Assembly (NCBI GenBank): GCA_012031045.1
Contig: JAAUUR010000002.1
Coordinates: forward strand, 1 to 35,693
Reading direction: 5' to 3'
Source: Leptolyngbyaceae cyanobacterium SM2_5_2
GTDB taxonomy: Bacteria > Cyanobacteriota > Cyanobacteriia > Phormidesmidales > Phormidesmidaceae
Length of the DNA: 35,693 nt
This document shows, one piece after another, positions 1-10,864 of this stretch. The notes beneath the pieces are model-generated. The model was not told the origin of the DNA. It did no database searches and saw nothing but the letters and a program-made list of their open reading frames with translations. Every line of letters starts with the position of its first letter. Within the stretch, counting starts at the first letter, position 1. The position numbers and the translations under genes were made by a program.

Positions 1-1484
1 GTGTAGAGGTTTGAGGTTTTGGGATTGTAATTGCCTGTACCAATATGAACGTAGCGCCGGATCTCATCACCTTCCTCCCGCACCACCAGCATAGTTTTAG
101 TGTGGGTTTTAAGGCCAACAATGCCGTAGACTACGTGAACACCTGCATTTTCCAGCTTTTTCGCCCAGATAATGTTATTTTCCTCATCAAAACGGGCTTT
201 CAGTTCCACCAGGGCTACTACCTGCTTGCGATTCTCAGCCGCCGTAATCAGCGCCTTCACAATGGGTGAGTCGCCGGAGGTGCGGTACAGCGTCATTTTA
301 ATAGCCAACACCTGTGGGTCGCTAGCAGCCTGAGTGATAAACTCCTGTACCGATGCTGTAAAGGATTCGTAGGGATGATGCACCAAAAGATCCCCTTGGC
401 GAATCACGGCAAAAATATCAGGAGCCTGCTCAGCATAGTCATCATCATCCATGTCGATAACGGGCTTAAGCCGCCGAGGAGTAACGGCTGACCAGGACTT
501 ATCCTTTAGAGCTGGCAGTGGTAGCGCCATAAAGGAGAACAAATCTTTCAGGTTTAGCAACCCATCAATTTCGTAAACTCGGTCATCCGTAACCTTGAGC
601 TCTCGGATCAGCTGCTGCCGCAGGTCGTCGGGCATCGAGCGTTCTATCTCTAACCGGCAGACGAACCCCTCCAGCCGTCGCTTGCTGATTTCTTGTTCAA
701 TGGCTAACAGCAGGTCATCCGCTTCATCTTCCAGAATTGGAAAATCGGCATCTCGCGTAATGCGAAAAGCATGACAACCCGCAATCGTCATGCCTGAAAA
801 CAAGTAGTTTAAGTTCTCAGCAACCACCTGTTCCAGGGGCACCCCTACCCATAGCTGGGGCTCGCCGTTGTAATAGCATAGCGGCTCCGGCATCTTAACA
901 AACCGAGGTAGTGTGCTGGGAACCTTGACGCGGGCAAACTTTTCAATACCATTTTCTGGATTTACCACTCGCACCGCCAAATTGAGGCTCAAGTTAGACA
1001 TGCGCGGGAAGGGGTGGGACGGATCGACACTCAGCGGCGTTAGCACTGGGAAAATGCGCTTCTCGAAATAGTCTTTCAGGAAAAATTTTTGTTCATCACT
1101 AAGGTCGCTGTAATTTAGTAGACGAACTCGATGGTTAGTCAGAGCAGGCCTTAGGTCTTGTTCAAAGGTTTGATGCTGCAACTGCACTTTTTCGAGCAGA
1201 TGAGCCCGCATAACCTCCAGTTGCTTCGCTGGTGGGGTAGCATCTGGAGTGACTGTTACAACCCCAGCCTCCGTCTGTTCCATCACCCCAGAAATACGAA
1301 CCATAAAAAACTCATCCAGGTTAGAACTGTAGATGGCCAAGAATTTAAGCCGCTCCAGCAGAGGTGTGCGTGGATCCAGAGCTTCATGCAGCACCCGCTC
1401 GTTAAAGCTCAGCCAGCTCAACTCACGATTGATGTAGTACTGAGAATCGTCTAGCTTAATGCTCTGCTCTGCGACATTGGCCAT
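1..1484 (-). CDS. ppk1: Polyphosphate kinase 1, 5' part (cut by window edge)
   Basis: Makes inorganic polyphosphate from the gamma phosphate of ATP. Reading the minus strand from ATG at 1484 gives about 494 codons in one open frame running off the window; PPK1 is usually about 700 residues, so the C-terminal third is missing. The N-terminal domain is typical (YYINRELSWLSFNERVL near residues 16-32, then SNLDEFFMVR). Further on come ALPLPALKDKSW near residue 320, MTLYRTSGDSPIV, and VHIGTGNYNP near residue 480; the His of the last motif aligns with the autophosphorylated His of PPK1. The gene is divergent from the ATP synthase genes across a 409-base gap. I see no frame break. The assignment is secure; only the missing end is unknown. 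Confidence 0.95.
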   Translation of the reverse strand, partial: MANVAEQSIKLDDSQYYINRELSWLSFNERVLHEALDPRTPLLERLKFLAIYSSNLDEFFMVRISGVMEQTEAGVVTVTPDATPPAKQLEVMRAHLLEKVQLQHQTFEQDLRPALTNHRVRLLNYSDLSDEQKFFLKDYFEKRIFPVLTPLSVDPSHPFPRMSNLSLNLAVRVVNPENGIEKFARVKVPSTLPRFVKMPEPLCYYNGEPQLWVGVPLEQVVAENLNYLFSGMTIAGCHAFRITRDADFPILEDEADDLLLAIEQEISKRRLEGFVCRLEIERSMPDDLRQQLIRELKVTDDRVYEIDGLLNLKDLFSFMALPLPALKDKSWSAVTPRRLKPVIDMDDDDYAEQAPDIFAVIRQGDLLVHHPYESFTASVQEFITQAASDPQVLAIKMTLYRTSGDSPIVKALITAAENRKQVVALVELKARFDEENNIIWAKKLENAGVHVVYGIVGLKTHTKTMLVVREEGDEIRRYVHIGTGNYNPKTSNLY

Positions 1485-3348
<1,864 letters not shown>

Positions 3349-3359
3349 CCAACGCCGCT

Positions 3360-3396
3360 GTGAGACAGGCGACTGTGAAACCTTTGTCTGTCTCAC
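3360..3396 (+). promoter_or_regulatory. Intercistronic hairpin between atpD and atpC
   Basis: GTGAGACAG (3360-3368) pairs perfectly with CTGTCTCAC (3388-3396). The stem extends by a G-T and a C-G pair to 11 bp with a 15-base loop. It has no following T-run, so it is more likely an mRNA processing, stability or attenuation element than a full terminator. It could tune the epsilon:beta ratio. Confidence 0.55.
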
Positions 3397-3427
3397 TTGA
3401 CTTAATCACACCTACTGCATAGTTGCC

Positions 3428-3835
3428 ATGGCTTTAACTGTTCGTGTTATTGCCCCAGACAAAACCGTTTGGGATGCCGAAGCTGAGGAAGTGATTCTCC
3501 CCAGCACAACAGGCCAGCTTGGCATTTTAGCTGGTCACGCCCCCCTCTTAACCGCATTGGACATTGGTGTCATGCGGGTTAGAGCCGATAAAACTTGGGT
3601 ACCCATCGCCCTGATGGGCGGGTTTGCCGAGGTTGATAGCAACGAAGTCACTATTCTGGTCAATGGCGCCGAACGTGGTGAAACCATTGATGTAGAAGCC
3701 GCCAAAACGGCCTACCAAGACGCTGAAGCCCGGCTGGCAAAAGTAAATGCTGAAGACAAGCAGGCGCTCATTCAAGCTAGACAAGCTATGAAGCGAGCCA
3801 GAGCAAGACTTCAGGCTTCAGAAGGGCTCAAATAG
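3428..3835 (+). CDS. atpC: F1Fo ATP synthase subunit epsilon
   Basis: Epsilon subunit of the F1 central stalk (atpE in plastid naming); it couples gamma rotation and inhibits ATP hydrolysis. The 135 residues match the family. The N-terminal beta-sandwich carries the signature [23 protein letters not shown] near residues 30-50. The C-terminal half (about 88-135) is the expected helical hairpin, rich in Ala, Glu, Lys and Arg. It sits 79 bases after the beta gene on the same strand, with a hairpin in the gap and a strong inverted repeat just after its stop, so the two form a bicistronic unit. Confidence 0.98.
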   Translation: MALTVRVIAPDKTVWDAEAEEVILPSTTGQLGILAGHAPLLTALDIGVMRVRADKTWVPIALMGGFAEVDSNEVTILVNGAERGETIDVEAAKTAYQDAEARLAKVNAEDKQALIQARQAMKRARARLQASEGLK

Positions 3836-3836
3836 T

Positions 3837-3894
3837 CAACTACATAGCCTCCAACTTGATGTAGATTCACGTCACGCTGGGGGCTATGTAGTTG
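3837..3894 (+). terminator. Strong hairpin ending the atpD-atpC unit
   Basis: CAACTACATAGCC (3837-3849) is perfectly complementary to GGCTATGTAGTTG (3882-3894), a 13-bp stem, starting right after the atpC stop. There is no T-run afterwards, so it may act as a factor-assisted terminator or a 3'-end stabiliser. It lies between convergent genes (atpC and ycf65) and could serve both. Confidence 0.6.
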
Positions 3895-3944
3895 GTATCT
3901 CTAAGCTAGACCGGCTGTGTCTTTACCGGGAGGTCAATACCCGT

Positions 3945-4244
3945 TCACGAACTCCCGGTAAACGTGATGTCTGGAAACCGGTCTTGGGCTTCTGTTAAGG
4001 ACTTACCCTTACCTTCTTCCTGCCAATAATTAATGATCTCAGTAGCCCTGTTGAGGATTTCAACCCGCTCCTCCTCTTCGATCCAAGGCTTACTCTCTAG
4101 CTCGGTTTTCATCTGTTCCCAGGCATCATTACGTGGCCAGAAGAAATACGATGTAAGCGGACTAGTGCCCTTACCCACAACCTGATCCACAGCCAGCGCC
4201 ACGTCATTTTCTAGCCAGAGCACCTTCAAGACAAATCTGGACAA
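3945..4244 (-). CDS. ycf65: Ribosomal protein PSRP-3 / Ycf65
   Basis: Small 30S-associated protein shared by cyanobacteria and plastids. The 99-residue product carries the family signature: an opening [18 protein letters not shown], then [19 protein letters not shown], a KPWI motif, and an [13 protein letters not shown] helix. Length and motifs fit the family over nearly the whole protein. It is transcribed alone, convergent with atpC and divergent from the HAD gene. I am confident in the family; its exact role on the ribosome is known only from plastid studies. Confidence 0.93.
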   Translation of the reverse strand: MSRFVLKVLWLENDVALAVDQVVGKGTSPLTSYFFWPRNDAWEQMKTELESKPWIEEEERVEILNRATEIINYWQEEGKGKSLTEAQDRFPDITFTGSS

Positions 4245-4330
4245 GTAGACCTCCGCCGTAATTCCAAAAATACTACAGTCTATAATCTTACCATCTCTGT
4301 TGCTTACCCTTGGCCTTGTGTCCTAAAACT

Positions 4331-5148
4331 ATGCCTCTCTTAACTGACCCACAAGCCATCGTTGTTTTTGATATTGATGGGGTATTGCGGGATGTCAGTA
4401 ACTCCTACCGGCGCGCTTGGCAGATACGGTTGAGCAGTTTAGCCAGGGCGGTTATCGTCCCTCTCCAGAAGATATCGACACCCTCAAGGGTGAGGGACTG
4501 TGGAACAACGATTGGGAAGGTTCCCAAGAATTGGTCTATCGCTATTTTGAGCAACAGGGGCAGAGGCGAGAGCAAGTCCCATTGGCTTACGAAGAATTAG
4601 TAGCCTTTTTTCAAAGTCGCTATCGAGGCCCAGACCAAACCAACCCGGATAGCTGGACAGGTTATATCACTCAAGAACCGCTGCTGGTCAATAACACCTA
4701 CTTTGAGCAACTGACTGTTAATCAGATTGCCTGGGGGTTCTTCAGTGGGGCTACTCGGGGGTCGGCTCGCTATGTGTTGGAGCGCCGTTTACAGCTCAGT
4801 AATCCGGTACTTATTGCCATGGAAGATGCTCCCGGTAAACCCGACCCCACTGGGTTGTTCAAGGTAGTCAACCAGCTCACAGAGCAGCATCAGTTGCCTG
4901 GGTATTTGCCGGTCATTTACGCGGGTGACACCGTGGCCGATATGCAAACCTTGCACTATGCTCAGGCCCAAAATCATCATCGCCCCTGGATTGGGGTAGG
5001 AGTGCTGCCGCCCCATGTTGTCGCTAAAGACGAGGCTTATCGACAAGCCTATCAAATCGCTCTGGAACAGGCTGGGGCTCAGGTGGTGCTAGCTGAGATT
5101 GCTGATTTGACCGCCAAAACCATTCCCTTATGGCTAAGGCAGAGCTAG
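4331..5148 (+). CDS. HAD-superfamily hydrolase (TIGR01548-like), frame broken near 4417
   Basis: Predicted phosphatase of the haloacid dehalogenase family. The first frame (ATG 4331) has the motif I nucleophile in VVFDIDGVLRDVSNSYRRA. The following frame continues it with ADTVEQFSQGGYRPSPEDI, then motif II (FFSGATRGSA), the motif III lysine in EDAPGKPDPTGLF, and motif IV in YAGDTVADM. The two halves overlap near 4417, where one T appears missing (GCTTGG where GCTTTGG would keep the frame). With one base restored the product is 272 residues. The family resembles the cyanobacterial TIGR01548 group; the substrate is unknown. A TTG at 4310 is an alternative start. The break is probably a sequence error, because both halves are well conserved. 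Confidence 0.8.
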
Positions 5149-5258
5149 CCTAAAGTGGGCAACAACCTGGCCTGCGGTTTTTACCCAGTGTCCGCACCGA
5201 GAAGGGGGGCTGATTGTGCAGCCTCGCCTCCATGATAGTCGTGAAAACGCTTTACAAC

Positions 5259-5286
5259 AAAAAGGGAGGTGATGTACTCACCTCCC
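5259..5286 (-). terminator. Intrinsic terminator of the PEP-CTERM gene
   Basis: GGGAGGTGA (5264-5272) and TCACCTCCC (5278-5286) form a perfect 9-bp stem with a 5-base loop. On the minus strand it is followed by five T (A5259-5263 on the plus strand). It lies 55 bases past the stop of the leftward PEP-CTERM gene, a textbook rho-independent terminator. Confidence 0.85.
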
Positions 5287-5340
5287 TGGAGAACCACACA
5301 AGGGCTAGACAGGAGCGTTCAGCTTGCGATTGGAAACGGA

Positions 5341-6203
5341 TTAACTGCTGGCTGTTTGCTTGCGGCGTAGAGTGGTAAATCCTCCCACTCCCAGCACCAG
5401 AAGGCTTAACATAGCCGAGGGCTCAGGCACGTCTTCCGTAGGCCGGCCCTGCTGCGCTCCACGCACCGCAAAGACCACATCGTTATAGTCAAGGTCGCCA
5501 CCGCCGATGATGTCTTCAAAGCCCAGAATAATCCACTCGTTATGCTGGAAGGCCACCACGTGCTGCAAACGGTCCGCGTTCTGAGTGGCGTCAGCTCCAA
5601 GGGTGCGTCGGGCCACTTCCTTGTTGTACTTTTCCACTTCCTTGGCTTTGGCATCAGCCTTGGGCTTAGCCAGGTTAAACCCATCGGAATGATGGAAAAA
5701 TTAAGCTGCGTCGGGCCATTAAATTTGCCGAGGCTTACTCCCTGACCCAAGGCCAGTGGGCCATTGCTGTTAGATAAAATACTGTTGGGAGAGGAAACAT
5801 CCTCGAAAATTATATCTGATTTCACCAGATCTCCAGCATCGTTAGTGGCGGTGTAGAGGAGCTGGTTTCGATATCCTGCCCCCTCATTAATGAAATAGAC
5901 TTCTACAGGGTCAACTCCATTCCAAAAAAGCTTGCTGGCATCCAGTTGATACTGACTCAAGAAGGAGGAAGATAGGGCGTTGCGCTCACCTTTAACCAGT
6001 CCTTTAACAGCACTCAACGTTTCTGATGACTCAAGTAGATTCATAGATTTGAGATTTTCAAACCCCAAGTCATTAGCAAATTCCTTTGGGGTAAGGCTAG
6101 CGCTAGGGAGTGCCGCCATAGCCGGTAGTGAAGCGATAGCACTGACGGAGAGTGCCGCTATCGCTGCAACTCCAACTCCAAAAGCTTGACGATTAATAAC
6201 CAT
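5341..6203 (-). CDS. PEP-CTERM exported protein with DUF4114 domain, frame broken near 5685
   Basis: Predicted secreted protein anchored or sorted by a PEP-CTERM tail. Start ATG at 6203 is preceded by AAAGGAG with good spacing. Residues 1-32 form a signal peptide ending in an ALPAMAA-like segment. The C-terminal part holds WIILGFEDIIGGGDLDYNDV, the acidic motif typical of DUF4114, which is thought to bind calcium. The tail is VPEPSAM, a hydrophobic helix, then LRRKQ: a complete PEP-CTERM sorting signal. The two halves are in different frames; the first runs to FSIIP and the second resumes at DGFNLAKPKADAKAKEVEKY, so one base is missing near 5685. The carrier is probably intact in the cell. 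Such proteins are usually matrix or sheath associated; the exact role is unknown. Confidence 0.82.
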
Positions 6204-6593
6204 GGGTGAACTCCTTTTAACGAGATAGGGTGGTTGTAAAAATACCCGTGTTTTTGGAAGGGTGTTGAAGGTGTTTGTTGGCAAAGAAAAGGATCGTGCG
6301 GATTGAAGCTTAGAAATCTGTTAAGGCTGCGGCGCACTGTTCTAATCTACTAAGGGAGGGTTCCAACTAACCTGAGTAGATACCACGGCTTTGAGGTGTT
6401 AGTTCAATAAATCTAATATAAATCGATAGAAAAGTGCGGTGATAATTACGGAGAGTGCCTCAGTGTTTTTGCGGTTAGGTCGCCGATAGCGTTATGGATC
6501 ACGCCTTAACCAGAGTATCTTGACCGCTATAGCTCAGTGTCCTGTGCTAAATCAGGTATGGTGTAGGTACTTGATCCTGCTACAGCCTGGCCC
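6204..6593. other. Noncoding gap between PEP-CTERM gene and rsmA
   Basis: 390 bases between divergent genes. The left part must hold the leader of the PEP-CTERM gene (Shine-Dalgarno AAAGGAG, seen on the minus strand just before 6203). The rest is AT-rich near 6405-6435. I see no ORF with protein-like features, no tRNA and no strong hairpin. Confidence 0.5.
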
Positions 6594-7417
6594 ATGTTTT
6601 CTCAACCTACCCGTAAGCGCTTTGGTCAGCATTGGTTGAAGAGCGAAGCAGTGCTCCAGGCCATTTTGGCCGCAGCGGCGGTAACTCGCCAAGACTGTGT
6701 ATTAGAAATCGGCCCTGGTACTGGAGCCCTTACTCAAGGATTGTTATCTTTAGCTGAAGCCGTAATCGCGGTTGAAATTGATCGAGATCTGTGTCAGAAA
6801 TTGGGACAGCAGTTTGCTGAGTATGATAATTTCCAGTTGGTTCAGGGCGATATCCTGCAGATAGATTTACTCTCTCTTAGAGCAGAGCAGGCTGTTTCAC
6901 AAGGATTGCCCAACAAAGTGGTGGCCAATATTCCCTACTATATTACTGGGCCAATTTTAGAAAAGTTGTTAGGCACTATTGCGGCACCGAATCCCTACCC
7001 TTACCAAAGCATTGTGCTGCTGGTGCAAAAGGAGGTGGCAGAGCGACTTTATGCTAAATCTGGTTCTAAAGCTTTTGGAGCCTTATCGGTGCGGGTTCAA
7101 TACCTAGCTGACTGTGAGCTAGTGTGCGCAGTACCAGCCTATGCCTTTCAACCGCCGCCCAAGGTTGATTCAGCGGTAGTGCGGCTAACGCCCAGAAACC
7201 TGAGCGTAGCGGTAGACAAGCCCGCTAGGCTTGAGGACTTGGTTAAGCTAGGATTTGCCAACAAGCGCAAAATGTTGCGCACAACTTGAAGGGGGTCATA
7301 GATCGCAATCAGCTTGCTAATCTAATGAAAGAACTTGCTATTGCTGACACTGCCCGGGCTGAAGATCTGAGCGTGGAGCAGTGGGTGTCTTTAACTAACC
7401 AACTGAACCGTTTCTAA
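6594..7417 (+). CDS. rsmA: 16S rRNA dimethyladenosine transferase, frame broken near 7280
   Basis: KsgA/RsmA dimethylates A1518 and A1519 in the 3' hairpin of 16S rRNA, a late 30S assembly step. The start has RKRFGQHWLKS. The SAM site is VLEIGPGTGALTQGL, followed by the acidic AVEIDRDL, and the catalytic NIPYYITGPI motif is present. The frame stops early at LRTT (7289), but the next frame supplies LKGVIDRNQLANLMKEL and a normal C-terminus ending at 7417, so one A appears missing near 7280 (CGCACAAC for CGCAACAAC). The restored length of 274 residues is normal. The gene opens a run of close plus-strand genes (next start 7 bases on). Confidence 0.9.
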
Positions 7418-7423
7418 ACTACT

Positions 7424-7570
7424 ATGATCCCTCCTGGCGATAACGACTCCAATCGTAAAAAGTCTGCGGTGGAGAAATCCACCATTTCCATTGATGCCGG
7501 TACCTTGGTACTGATTATTAGTCTGTTAATCCTGGTGCCGCTGTTATTGACCGGCTTCATTTCTCAGTAG
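7424..7570 (+). CDS. Small single-pass membrane protein (48 aa)
   Basis: A short ORF fills the gap between rsmA and ispE. It encodes a charged N-terminal third (GDNDSNRKKSAVEKS) and one hydrophobic helix (TLVLIISLLILVPLLLTGF, about residues 27-45). Start ATG at 7424 is 6 bases after the rsmA stop, and its stop is about 40 bases before the ispE start, so it fits an operon position. I recognise no family. It could be a small thylakoid or plasma membrane subunit or regulator. The clear polar-to-hydrophobic layout and the operon spacing support it as a gene, but there is no strong Shine-Dalgarno sequence. Confidence 0.55.
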   Translation: MIPPGDNDSNRKKSAVEKSTISIDAGTLVLIISLLILVPLLLTGFISQ

Positions 7571-7610
7571 GGAGAGCGCTACAATCCTGTTGCTGTTCTT
7601 TGTGTTCTCC

Positions 7611-8555
7611 ATGCGCCTGTACTCGTTGTTAGCCGCTGCAAAAATTAATCTTTATCTGGAGATTGTGGGCAGTCGGCCCGATGGTTTTCATGAATTAATT
7701 ATGGTCATGCAAAGCGTTAGCCTGGCTGATCGGGTAACGGTGCGCAGTATTGGTGTAGACCAGATTCGGGTGCAGTGTGATCATCCCTTAGTGCCTGCTG
7801 ACCCAAGTAACCTGGCCTATAGAGCAGCGGCACTATTGGTGGAGAAATTTCCAGGGGTCATGGCAAAGCTAGGCGGGGTTGAGATTACTTTAGAAAAGCA
7901 AATTCCCGTTGGGGCTGGGCTGGCAGGTGGTTCAGGGAATGCGGCAGCGGTGCTGGTCGGTTTGGATTTACTATGGCAGCTTGGGCTCACCCAACGTGAA
8001 CTGCAAGAACTAGGAGCAGAACTGGGGTCAGATGTGCCTTTTTGTATCAGTGGTGGTACCGCTATTGCTACTGGGCGAGGTGAGCAATTGGATCCTCTCC
8101 AAGGATCTGACGCCCTCTACGTTGTGCTGGCTAAGTATGAGTCGGAACTGGTTTCAACCCCTTGGGCTTACCAAACCTATCGGGCTGAGTTTGGCGCTAC
8201 CTATAGGGCTGATGTTAGGGAGTTTGAGGTACGACGTTCGCAGGTGCGTGCTGGTGCTATGGTATCGGCCCTGGCTCACCACAATAGCGCTGCGATTGGC
8301 CAGCATCTGGCGAATGATCTGGAGAAAGTTGTGTTGCCGGCTCACCCTAAAACTGCCGAATTAAAAGCGGTGATGACCAATCTGGGAGGGTTAGGCACGT
8401 TGATGTCAGGATCTGGCCCCACTGTGTTTACCCTGGTAGATACGGCGGCCGAGGCGGAGGCCATTGCTCAACAACTCAAAGCCAAAATCCCAGACCCAGA
8501 TCTAGGTGTGTGGATCGCCCAGTTTGTACCAACGGGTGTGCAACTTACACCTTGA
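7611..8555 (+). CDS. ispE: 4-diphosphocytidyl-2-C-methyl-D-erythritol kinase
   Basis: GHMP kinase of the MEP isoprenoid pathway; phosphorylates CDP-ME at the 2-hydroxyl, feeding carotenoid, phytol and quinone synthesis. N-terminal AAAKINLYLEIVGSRPDGFH is the IspE signature. The ATP-binding glycine loop is PVGAGLAGGSGNAAA near residue 100, followed by LGSDVPFC, and the C-terminal GHMP motif is LMSGSGPTVF. I take ATG 7611 because MRLYSLLAAAKINLYL matches the usual start; TTG at 7590 would add seven residues with no homology. 314 residues is normal. The DUF3082 gene follows after 29 bases. Confidence 0.96.
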   Translation: MRLYSLLAAAKINLYLEIVGSRPDGFHELIMVMQSVSLADRVTVRSIGVDQIRVQCDHPLVPADPSNLAYRAAALLVEKFPGVMAKLGGVEITLEKQIPVGAGLAGGSGNAAAVLVGLDLLWQLGLTQRELQELGAELGSDVPFCISGGTAIATGRGEQLDPLQGSDALYVVLAKYESELVSTPWAYQTYRAEFGATYRADVREFEVRRSQVRAGAMVSALAHHNSAAIGQHLANDLEKVVLPAHPKTAELKAVMTNLGGLGTLMSGSGPTVFTLVDTAAEAEAIAQQLKAKIPDPDLGVWIAQFVPTGVQLTP

Positions 8556-8584
8556 GCCCTTACGTTGAATTCATGGAGGTAGTT

Positions 8585-8905
8585 ATGAACGAGGAAACTT
8601 CATCCCCGAAAACCGAGGCCATTGCCTCTCTGGGCAAAATTTTGAAGTGCTTTAGCGGTGCAGGTTTGGCCGCTACCATTGCGTTACTGGCCTATCGGCT
8701 GATGGGGGCAATTGCGGCTACCTTTGAGGCTAAGCCGCTTATTTCAGACAATCTAGCCGTAGTGAACATTGCCTCAGCCGTTCGCACGTTAGTAGTGGGC
8801 ATGGTTGCCCTGGGGGCTGGGGTATTTGGTATGGCTGGGTTAGGGTTGTTTCTGCTGGGGTTACAACTTGCTGTTCAACGGATGACCCAAAAGCCTGCCA
8901 GTTAG
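8585..8905 (+). CDS. DUF3082 family two-helix membrane protein
   Basis: Cyanobacterial membrane protein of unknown function. A strong GGAGG at 8575-8579 sits five bases before ATG 8585, which decides the start over the in-frame ATG at 8573. The 106 residues show two hydrophobic helices (about 19-42 and 66-95). Between them are the family stretches FEAKPLISDNLAVVNIASAVRTL and GAGVFGMAGLGLFLLG. I recognise this as DUF3082. It directly follows ispE and is probably co-transcribed with it. Confidence 0.8.
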   Translation: MNEETSSPKTEAIASLGKILKCFSGAGLAATIALLAYRLMGAIAATFEAKPLISDNLAVVNIASAVRTLVVGMVALGAGVFGMAGLGLFLLGLQLAVQRMTQKPAS

Positions 8906-8975
8906 CTGTTCCTCATCTTCATCAACGATTAGGATGGGGATAGTTGACCGTTTACCTAGAGTAACAATACACGCT

Positions 8976-9797
8976 ATGGTGGCTCAAAAATTAGAACAAC
9001 TTCAGGCTTTATTAGCCGAAATGGATCGGGTTTTAATTGCCTACTCAGGTGGCATCGACAGTACCCTGGTTGCTAAGGTGGCCTGCGATGTCTTAGGTTC
9101 TGCGGCTTTGGCTGTGACCGCCAATTCTCCCTCACTAATGCCAGAGGATTTGGAAGATGCCAAAGTACAAGCGGCCACCATTGGGATTGCCCATGAAATT
9201 GTTCAAACCTATGAGTTAGATAACCTCAACTACGCTAATAACCCAGTAAACCGATGCTATTTCTGCAAAAGCGAACTGCATGATACCCTGCGCCCCTTAG
9301 CTCTAGAGCGTGGCTACCCTTACGTGGTAGACGGCGTCAATGCGGATGATCTGAATGACTACCGTCCTGGTCTGCAAGCGGCTAAGGAACGGGGGGCAAG
9401 ATCGCCCTTGGCCGAGGTAGGGGTTACCAAATTAGAGGTACGAGAACTATCTCGCCAACTAGGGCTACCCTGGTGGGATAAACCAGCCCAGCCCTGCCTC
9501 AGCTCTCGGTTTCCTTATGGAGAAGCGATTACGATGGAGAAACTGCAGCGGGTGGGGCGGGCTGAGCGTTATTTGCGAGATTTGGGGCTGCGCACGCTGC
9601 GGGTGCGATCTACAGGAGATACGGCGCGCATCGAAATTCCTGCTGATCTTATTAAAGATTTTATTGCTTGTAATGATTTAGATGCCTTGGTTATAGCCTT
9701 CCGGAACTATGGCTTTACCTATGTCACACTGGATCTGGAAGGATTCCGAAGCGGTAAGCTAAATCAGGAATTACTCTTTACTACCCCTAGTCGTTAG
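8976..9797 (+). CDS. larE: LarE-like ATP-dependent sacrificial sulfur transferase
   Basis: PP-loop enzyme that adenylates a substrate carboxylate and donates sulfur from its own cysteine. In lactate racemase maturation it makes the nickel-pincer nucleotide. The PP-loop is AYSGGIDSTLVAKVA near residues 22-36. NRCYFCKSEL gives a CxxC pair, and QPCLSSRFPYG carries the sacrificial cysteine position of LarE. I take ATG 8976 because MVAQKLEQLQALL matches family starts; an upstream in-frame ATG at 8934 adds 14 unsupported residues. No larA, larB or larC is in the window, so the real acceptor could be something else. glk starts 14 bases on. Confidence 0.87.
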   Translation: MVAQKLEQLQALLAEMDRVLIAYSGGIDSTLVAKVACDVLGSAALAVTANSPSLMPEDLEDAKVQAATIGIAHEIVQTYELDNLNYANNPVNRCYFCKSELHDTLRPLALERGYPYVVDGVNADDLNDYRPGLQAAKERGARSPLAEVGVTKLEVRELSRQLGLPWWDKPAQPCLSSRFPYGEAITMEKLQRVGRAERYLRDLGLRTLRVRSTGDTARIEIPADLIKDFIACNDLDALVIAFRNYGFTYVTLDLEGFRSGKLNQELLFTTPSR

Positions 9798-9811
9798 AGT
9801 TATCCGCAGCT

Positions 9812-10864
9812 ATGACGTATTTTATTGCCGGTGATATCGGCGGCACAAAGACTATTTTGCGGTTAGTGGCTACAACGACTGATATAGCCCCTCCTGCTAC
9901 TCCCATTCCCTGTTTTGAGGCTACCTACCCCAGCCAGGCTTACCCTGATTTGGTACCTATGGTTAAGGAATTTCTCCTTACGGCTACGGAGACTCTTGGC
10001 CAAACCATTGAACCAGAACGGGCTTGTTTTGCGATTGCTGGCCCCGTGCTCAATAACACCTCTAGCCTAACTAACTTAACCTGGTCACTGGAGGGGGAGC
10101 GTTTAGAGGAAGAACTCACCCTAGATCGAGTGCAACTGATTAATGACTTTGAAGCCGTAGGCTATGGCGTATTTGGTCTACAGACCGAGGATTTACATAC
10201 CCTGCAAGCGGGCGATCCACAGCCCCAAGCACCAGTGGCTGTGATTGGGGCTGGTACTGGTTTGGGGCAGGGGTTTGCCATTACTAAAGGTGTTTGGCCA
10301 GTGGTGTTTCCTTCCGAAGGGGGACATACCGACTTTGCCCCTCGCTCTGAACTTGAATTTCAACTCTCCCGCTACTTGCTGGATAAACACCAAATCTCTC
10401 GCGTTTCGGCAGAACGGGTGGTGTCAGGTCAGGGCATTGTCTCAATTTATCAATTCTTGCGCGATCGCGAATTTGCCGCTGAATCCGCCGATGTGGCTCA
10501 AGCCATTACAACCTGGGAACGCCAGTGCGGGTTAGCCACCAAAACCATTGATCCAGCCGCAGTGATTGCGATCGCTGCCGCCCAGGGCCATGATCACCTT
10601 TGCCAAAAGGCGATGAACATTTTCGTCGAAGCCTACGGGGCAGAAGCGGGGAATTTGGCCCTAAAACTGCTACCCTACGGTGGCCTTTACATTGCTGGGG
10701 GAATCGCCGCCAAAAATCTTGACCTTATGACTTCTGGGCTATTTATGGAGGCCTTTACCCACAAAGGTCGAGTTAGCCCCCTCCTGGATAAAGTGCCCGT
10801 TCACATTGTGCTGAACCCTCAGGTAGGGCTGATCGGTGCCGCGCTTAAGGCCTCAGAGCTCTAA
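9812..10864 (+). CDS. glk: Glucokinase
   Basis: Phosphorylates glucose with ATP (PF02685 type, not ROK). Starts with the phosphate-1 motif FIAGDIGGTKTILRL. The connect-1 and catalytic region is VQLINDFEAVGYGV with the catalytic Asp. GAGTGLGQGF is the phosphate-2 loop, and PSEGGHTDFAPRSELE follows with the zinc-free glucokinase pattern. The C-terminal adenosine motif is YIAGGIAAKNL. 350 residues is normal. It follows larE by 14 bases, suggesting co-transcription. Confidence 0.96.
   Translation: MTYFIAGDIGGTKTILRLVATTTDIAPPATPIPCFEATYPSQAYPDLVPMVKEFLLTATETLGQTIEPERACFAIAGPVLNNTSSLTNLTWSLEGERLEEELTLDRVQLINDFEAVGYGVFGLQTEDLHTLQAGDPQPQAPVAVIGAGTGLGQGFAITKGVWPVVFPSEGGHTDFAPRSELEFQLSRYLLDKHQISRVSAERVVSGQGIVSIYQFLRDREFAAESADVAQAITTWERQCGLATKTIDPAAVIAIAAAQGHDHLCQKAMNIFVEAYGAEAGNLALKLLPYGGLYIAGGIAAKNLDLMTSGLFMEAFTHKGRVSPLLDKVPVHIVLNPQVGLIGAALKASEL
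10461..10575. repeat. HIP1 octamers
   Basis: GCGATCGC, the highly iterated palindrome of many cyanobacteria, occurs at 10461-10468 and 10568-10575 inside glk. Further copies are at 17926-17933, 24007-24014 and 24100-24107. They support the cyanobacterial origin and are not themselves genes. Confidence 0.85.
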
